Positions 57,201-64,000 of a DNA stretch of 64,000 bases are shown here, in pieces. Each line of letters opens with the position of its first letter. Position 1 is the stretch's first letter. The notes under the pieces were generated by a model. The model searched no databases and was not told where the DNA came from. It saw nothing but the letters and a program-made list of their open reading frames with translations. Location of the stretch: positions 4,414,501 to 4,478,500 of the forward strand of contig JAZGTH010000014.1 of NCBI GenBank assembly GCA_036877525.1, read 5' to 3'. The position numbers were made by a program, and so were the translations under genes. This stretch comes from Chromobotia macracanthus. Taxonomy: Eukaryota; Chordata; Actinopteri; Cypriniformes; Botiidae.

Positions 57201-60200
57201 TTTTGAAGTTTTTGTGTTTGAAATGTACCTGTAGCAACTTGCTTAGTTGACTTATCGTTCCTGAAATAAATGAAATTACTGAGTGAGTATATACCCTAAA
57301 CGTGTGGGTGTGTGCTAGAAAAAGAATAGGTCATTGGGTCATGTTAAAGCCTGAGTTTTGGCCTCATGGTGTTGTGTAAGCTGAATTAAGACACTTTAAC
57401 CTTCAACAACTTTGATTTCCAGCAGTCTCGTGTGGACTATAAAATGGGTCTTTTATTCCAGACAGCCCGACAAGTTTTCGCTCTGGAATATATACAAGCT
57501 ATCCTCTTACATTCTGTGTAATCAGGTTTTCCTGTCTGTACACCATATCATGAAGGAATAAACTCTGATGGAATCCATGCAATGTATGTCCATTCATTGA
57601 CCTGAAACCCTATGAAGCCATCAGGTCTTCACTGTTTTTGCTATATAATTGGTACTGAGAGAAACTGCAAACATGCTCAAATTTAAAGATGGATAATATA
57701 TTTCTTTTGTTGTGTCATTGTAAATTTGTTGTTGCTGCATAGTGGAAACAATCACTAGCTGATTAAAGTATTTATTTTAAATTGTTGTGCGATGAATTTC
57801 ACATTGTACTTGCAGTAAGCGCCTGAGTAATTGCAGCTTACTGACGTCTGGAGATGTGACACATTGTTCAGCAGCTGTTGCAACATTATATCAGGTCATA
57901 CACAACTTTGAAAATAGTTTTTCTATCTATTCGTTTTTTAGGTTTATGTATTTGTTTTCTGTTCTCATCTTTTCTTAAAGTCTGTCTGTGGCTGTTTTCC
58001 TTGTAATACTCTAATTTACTTAATGACCTTATACAGCTTTCCACCCTGAATACCAAAGTTAGCGATGTTCTTTTTCCCTTAAGCTCCTTTTAGTCTTTCC
58101 TTTTGAAGACTGGAATTTCAATCTGCCGCACACACAGAGGATCACACCTCAAACCCACAGAACTCCCTCTTGAAAATGAGTTTTCCTTGCCTTTGCCTCG
58201 TAACCATGGATACCGCTACAGGAAAACCGCCTCAAAGGACCTGTCGGCAAAGAACTTCCATTAAATGAAATTAATTAGCAGCTGAAAACTTAAACGAGAT
58301 TGCTTATGCTAATAAAACGCGTCTCTGATTCAAAAAGCATGGCTTGATATTTTCCGTAAGTTGTGCTTTGAATTCTAACTGGATGTTAATTGGAAAAAAA
58401 TGTGGTGAAGAAATTAAATTCTTTTGAGTTCATATAAATGTATCAAGTTTAAGTGGTGTTACCACAGCAGTAAGGGCACATTAATATTTTCTGTCCGTTT
58501 CTGTTTATTTTAACGCAGTTACACGCATTAGTGTGAAGGCTTTGCACTTCCAATGTTTCTGAATGCCCAAAAACAGGCAGTGCATCTATTCACCGCTGTT
58601 CTCTTGGGTGACTTTTTTCATTTTAATTTCAAACTTTTGTGTAATATAGTCACTTTATTCAGAGACCCTTCAGCTGTGTCTGGCAAAGTAATGAATATGA
58701 ATTTTTAGTGCTATGAGTTGAGTAGAAAACTAGGCGTCTATCCTCAAACTCCTTTAAACAATGGAAAAGTCAGATGTCTGTCTCTCTCTGTCTCACACTT
58801 TGTCCTTCGGGTTGGGACTCTCAGGTTACTCTGTTTTTTTGGGCTTGAGGGTAAGTAAAGGTGACCATCTAAATTTATAAGACCCCAATTCTCAGAAGTG
58901 AATTCACCTGCACTGACTTTCAAAAGGGTTTCAGCTTTGTATTCTAAGGACAACAAGCAGCCAAGACCCACACTCATGATTAATGTTGAATCAAGGGTGC
59001 ATGGGTTATCAAAACTGGCTCCGTTTCCTATTAGACAAAAGGGTTGCAGAGGTGAGTCTTTAGTGTTACTGCTGTGGAAGAAGCAATATGGGGCGGATAT
59101 TCTGTGCTACGTTTACTGCCATACAGAACAGGAAGGGTTGGGCGGAACCCTCACACCAGGTTCCTGTTAGGCAGGAAGTATGTTTGAGTAGTGACACAGC
59201 TTCACCCTAACAGTGATCCAAAGCAAACAGCATCATCTATGATGAATGAATAACAGACACAAAACCACAATATTTTCCCCATCCTTCAAAGAAACTCTGT
59301 TGGGTAACACTATGCTGATAGTTCCTTGTTTAGTTTCTACCCCTGAGGAGATGCTGGATTTGCCTTTTGCTTTTCAGACTCATTGAAATTTAGAGTAGAA
59401 TAAATTACATTGTAATTTAGCGTAGAATAAAGATTGTTTGGTTCTCCAGGAACATTAATCCAACAGGCCGAACAAAATTTGCCTGTTGCCAATATTGCCC
59501 AAATTTTGGTCTCTGAGGAACTGTAGTTGTGACATCATCCCTCACCCTGAAAAGCTGTAATGAACTGTGCAAGACAGGAGTTTTGGCCTTGTATGGATCA
59601 ATGTTGTGCTTGTTGGCAGGAAGCGCTTCAGTTTGGCAATGTTTTGGGAAAACTCATGATTTGGAAAGTCATATTTGGACATGTCAGGGCAAGAATGAAA
59701 ATGTCACAAAACTTTTATAGGAATAAACATAACGGTCATAACGGATAGCTTTACATTATCACTTATGTTTAATCAAATTTAATTTGGCTTAAAAATGGTT
59801 TAAAACCATTACGGTAGTAGCAGGATGCCATATTTCACAAATGTAGATTTTCCTGCCTCTTGGGTCTTGTATAGGGCTGTTTAGCGCAATAAACCTGCGT
59901 TTTAATTCTTTCTACTTCCAAGCAGTTCTTCAACACTCTTCAGTGATTACTGCTAACGCCTGTTGAAGCAGTTAGCGTGAAGTGCTGTGACAATTTTATG
60001 CTTCATTAGGCATGGGCCAAAGTGACGTCTCTCAGATTGTAATGGAAGATCTTAAAGTCTCTGTTGTTTTGAGTCCTTTTCTGCATTCCCTCTGATTTTT
60101 TTTTCTCTGCAGGGAAGTCTGGAAATTGCATCCCTGCTTTTTATTTAGATTTGCATGAAATGTGCAGGTTGGAGATGGATGAATATAAGTGTTGGAAAGG

Positions 60201-62261
60201 CTCAATGGAGACAGAGTGGGTGGCATTTAAATGTGCGTGTCTGGTCACGTCTATGAATCTAAAGGTTATTGGTGTCTATAGCTAACCCTCATGAGCAGAG
60301 ATGATGCAAAAGAGTCTTGAGTCGTTGACACAGATCTTCTGTTGACTCGGATGTATTTGGAGTCTGGAGTAGAATTGTTTTATGTATTTATGTTATATAT
60401 CTTCTCTACATTTAAAATTCTACTTAATTCGAATGTTTTGCAGGTTATTACTGGATGACAGTATAAGGCTGGATGGTGGCATCTACCTAGGGTTTGACTT
60501 TTGGTTGCAATATAAGCTGGTGACTCAAACCCTCAACTTCCCTTCAGAGGGGCCTCTCAGGCGGGCATGCTGAAATGCACGTCTTCCTCTTCTCGTAAGA
60601 TCATTCTCGTAAGATCATTAGTCTACGTTGAATCTTTCAGTGTAGAGTCATTTAGGTTGGTTTGTTGCTCAGCAAGTTCTGTAATGTCCTCAATTACTCC
60701 AGTATCATATCAGAGATTTAACGGTAAATGACCATATCCATTTCTCTGTTGTGCCTTCAGACTCGTGCATGTAGTTGTGTTTTCACAACAATGTGGACGG
60801 TGATGGTAATCATTCGTGTAGGTAACTGCCGAGGACTGTGAGACCCAGAAAACTGAACTTAATTATCTTGCAATCTCCCCACATTCTGCGTTTTGTATTT
60901 CACTGCATTTATCATCAGAGGCATCACGATACATTTGGATGTCACACCTTGCAGCTTTCAGAAATTGTGCCTTTTTTGCTTTGGACATGCTGTTTAAAAT
61001 GCGCTCTTATTGTGTATGCATGTGATTCGGTCAGTGCTAGCTTGGACTAGCTGCGGTGTTTGTTTTCATGAGATTACTGTGACGTTTGTTTCAAAAGCAA
61101 ACAGGCTCGTTTAGGCGGGTTTAAAGTGGTGAGGCAGGTGGAATATTGCAAAGCATGAAGTGCTGTAAAAAAGTTTGCAAAAATACGGCCACAGTGTTGA
61201 CTGTCGCCAACTTGCACAGTCATGTCAGGTCATGAAACTCCTTCAGACATCACGCTGTGTTGTGTACCTTGAACTGTTTTTGCACGCTGCTTTTTCACTG
61301 CACAAGCAATAAGACTGTAAAAGTCCTTTCCAGACGCATTCATTGTATTGCTAATGACCTCTTTGTGATGTAATTAACCGCTGTGCTTTTCAACACTTTG
61401 GTTATGGTTGTTTTTGTTGGTTATGGCCGTCTCTGGTGCTGGAACGACGGGTAGATGAGAGACTGAAGAAGAGAATTGTGTTTTTGTAAGGTTAAACTAT
61501 GAAATTCCATTTCCAGAGACGAATACACAGCGGTCACTCGCTGTGAAGTTCTTCTAAAAGTTATTTTGATTGGCCAGAACAGTTGCTTTAGTGAGAGAGA
61601 ACGAGAGGATGGCCTCAAAAGGAAATGGAATTAACAAAAGGAAAGCAAAGCGGTTGAGAGGCGCGTGAGGGTTAGGGGAAGGCTGTCTCAAACAATGGCA
61701 CCTCTGTTAGCTCTGCAGGGGAAAATCACTCCGTATTCCTCCTGCGTACCTCCAGGCCTCCTCACCAAACTGCTGCTCAGCAGGTGGTGGTAGACATGGA
61801 CCCATCACACTTATATGAGGTCACTGACATGTTTTATCTTGTAGCTCTAAGAATTGCGCTTTAGGTCAAAGAGCCTGATCTTGGATCAGGGTGCAAGTCC
61901 CACCAAATACGTTCTTTCACTGAAAGTCTAACACGCTCCTCAAAAATCACTGATCTCTCTAAAGCAGTGTGTTTATTAGCAGTGATTTGCTGTTGAGGAG
62001 CCCTGGCCTGTTGATAGAGGTGTCAACAATCGCAAACACAAAGCTACCCCCAGCTTCTTTTGTTTCAGATTACACAATTGTATTTTGACTACTGAACATC
62101 CCTTTTGCTGTAGTTTTTATACTGTAATTGTTTTTCTTTACACTATATAATTAAAGTCCCTTATTTACATTTATGCTATTTTGTCAGGTTATTCATTAAT
62201 GTATTAATTTATTAAACCACTATTGATTAAAAAATACTTAAATTTAGCTTTAGTTTGCGTA

Positions 62262-62331
62262 TTACCTGGGAATTGAACCCATGATGTTGGCGTTACTAGC
62301 ACTAAAATCTTCCAAATGTGCTGCAGGAGAA
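62262..62331 (-). mobile_element. tRNA-SINE head, minus strand
   Basis: On the minus strand it reads CCTGCAGCACATTTGGAAG, TGCTAGTAACGCCAACATCA and TGGGTTCAATTCCCAGGTAA. This is the same head as the SINEs at 36156 and 42539. No tail could be followed beyond it. Confidence 0.6.
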
Positions 62332-64000
62332 CTTGTGTCTCGGAAAGAGAACATCTCAAATTGTTGAATAGATAATTAAATGTATAAATGCAAATGTACG
62401 GCTGTACTGAGGAGCAGATGATGAGATGGGTTTGCAGCTGGGAGTTACCTTATGTGTTTTTAATGAGAAGCACTTTACCCTAACAGATAAGTGATGGGAC
62501 TAATATACCTGTTCTTCAGGGGCATCTAATGGCATCATCTCCCTGCTTGACCTCAGGGTTCATGTGCTGGCAAACAATCCTTATCTTGTCAACACTCTTG
62601 GCTTCTGAACACAGCGGGAGATTCATTCAGGTCGCTTACCGCCGCAGGGTCACTTACAGGTTACACTTGGTCGTAACTTAAAAGAGAGATCAAATATCAT
62701 GACCCACAGGCCTGCCTTTTAGCATTGCTTTTAATCTTGTGGGAAGGCAGATGGTGTGTCAGTAAATGTGATATGACATCTGAGCCAAAGCATAGTCTAT
62801 ATTTTAAATAAATACTGGAAAATGTGCATTAGGAATACAGCACAAGGAATAAATGAATGCTGTAGGCCTGGTATAGGACCTTTTAGCCTTTAATAAAATG
62901 TCTGAGCAGTTAACCACACCTCTTCCGATTCTTCCTCATCACATTTCCTGTTTTTTTTTTTTCTAAGTTTGGCTTGTTAGGGGTTATTTTATGGCAATGC
63001 ACACGTAAGTTGATTTCCTGTATGTGCACTGTGGTTAGACATGCTTTGTTTTTCTGATAATTAAGCTGTGATCTAAAATAGTTTGTTTGTACTTTAGCCC
63101 TGCAAAGCATCAATACGTGTTTACCATGCTCACCAAGGAAATTACAACCAGAATGGCAGAAACAATCAGGAAATATTGATGGATTGGCTTTCACTTGTTT
63201 GTTTCAACATATTGTTCCCTAAAGTCCACAAACTTGGGGGCGTGGCAAATTACCAGGCTGGTTTAGTTAGCTTGATGCTATTTAAGATATACCAACATTT
63301 CTTCTCAAAGCTCCTGGTTCCCAGTAGCCATCGAGCACAGACCCTTGAGAGAGGACAGTCCTGTTCCCAGATCAGTGCTTTTCTCTATGCAGTATTGACA
63401 CAGGGCCATTAGTCTGGCCTGCCAGGCAGAATGTTTTCAAAAGCCTCGCCCAGGACTGGACGTAATGCCCGGCTCATTTGTCAATACTGAGCTGGCTGTT
63501 TAAACCTGAGGCATGAATAATGAATTATATGAGACGGATGACAGGTGCTGGAGAGTTTTCTGAGTTTCTAAACTGCAGGTAGTTTCCCCCGAATCCCAGC
63601 TTCTGTAAAGTTACAATGCACATTCAGATCATTTTGCAATAATATTTAGCTGATTATACATTATCCAGATTTTACGCAACTGCTTGCCAGGTAAATGTAT
63701 AAATGCACATGAACTATTGATTTGAATTTATGATGTCAGACAGAAGAGGCCGCAAAGTAAGACAGTGAATGTACGGCTATTTAAAAAAAGTTGTTTAGCA
63801 GGAGCAAGAGTCAATTATGTATAAAATGTTATAAAAGAATGAAATGTTCCAGAAAGCTGTGTTATGTGATATATAAATGCAAGACTCGGCACAAATTTAG
63901 TGCAATATTCATATTACCTGTAAGAGCAAAATCACATGAGAAGAGCACATGAGAGGCACTTGTGGGCAGACTGTTAATGTTTAGGAGAAAAGCAAATGGA

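Larger units (their letters stand above)
53031..64000 (+). other. gnai2: gnai2 intron 1, distal part (continues past the window)
   Basis: No further gnai2 exon was recognised in these 11 kb. Visible features are a SINE-like block at 54145-54275, a minus-strand tRNA-SINE head at 62262-62331, a 15-bp duplication TTCTCGTAAGATCAT at 60593, and a palindrome AATGGTTTAAAACCATT at 59794. Otherwise the sequence is AT-rich. The open frame on the minus strand at 55061-55462 (133 codons) has no recognisable domain. Confidence 0.65.

Noticed and set aside
61845..61910. tRNA-like block CTTGTAGCTCTAAGAATTGC ... GGTGCAAGTCCCACC
   Set aside because: It may be a very old SINE, but the boxes are too degraded and no tail is visible, so it is not listed as a feature.
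45513..64000. Search for gnai2 exon 2 (P-loop GESGKS and VKQMK)
   Set aside because: No sequence encoding these motifs was found in any frame I inspected, so the exon is taken to lie outside the window.

Overview
The window is vertebrate nuclear DNA, most likely from a cyprinid (carp or zebrafish-like) fish. The evidence is AT-rich intergenic and intronic sequence, long dinucleotide and tetranucleotide microsatellites, tRNA-derived SINEs, and short palindromic MITEs of the kind common in cyprinid genomes. Both recognisable genes are spliced, with GT-AG introns and CpG-rich first exons. Nearly all longer open reading frames are chance frames or run through microsatellites.

Two protein genes lie on the + strand. 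(1) slc38a3, the sodium-coupled neutral amino acid transporter SNAT3 (glutamine/histidine/asparagine; system N), is complete. It has a CpG-rich promoter and a non-coding first exon ending at 11798, a 9.7 kb first intron, and 15 coding exons between 21635 and 39641. The exons join in consistent phase to a 506-residue protein that can be followed along its whole length against mammalian SNAT3. (2) gnai2, the inhibitory G-protein alpha-i2 subunit, has its promoter, 5' UTR and first coding exon (45395-45512) here. The remaining 18.5 kb to the window edge is intron 1. SLC38A3 and GNAI2 are also neighbours in mammals (human 3p21.31), so the window preserves an ancient vertebrate gene pair.

Layout: 1-11.38 kb is upstream intergenic DNA with repeats and a strong CTCF-like motif at 110. 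11.38-39.64 kb is slc38a3. 39.64-43.79 kb is its 3' UTR and flank. 43.79-44.69 kb is a tetranucleotide array with 92-bp higher-order periodicity. 44.74-45.51 kb is the gnai2 promoter and first exon. 45.51-64.0 kb is gnai2 intron 1.

The most notable non-genic structure is a MITE family with termini CCCAGCTAAC/GTTAGCTGGG. I found eight copies between 4.8 and 40.3 kb, two of them cleanly flanked by TA. They sit upstream of slc38a3, in its introns and in its 3' region, and I saw none in gnai2 intron 1. Other observations are a roughly 235-bp direct duplication in gnai2 intron 1, a 50-bp tandem duplication, SINEs flanking slc38a3 exon 12, and CTCF-like motifs in convergent orientation around slc38a3. 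I found no new biochemical system, CRISPR array, bacterial-type operon, intact transposase or viral gene.
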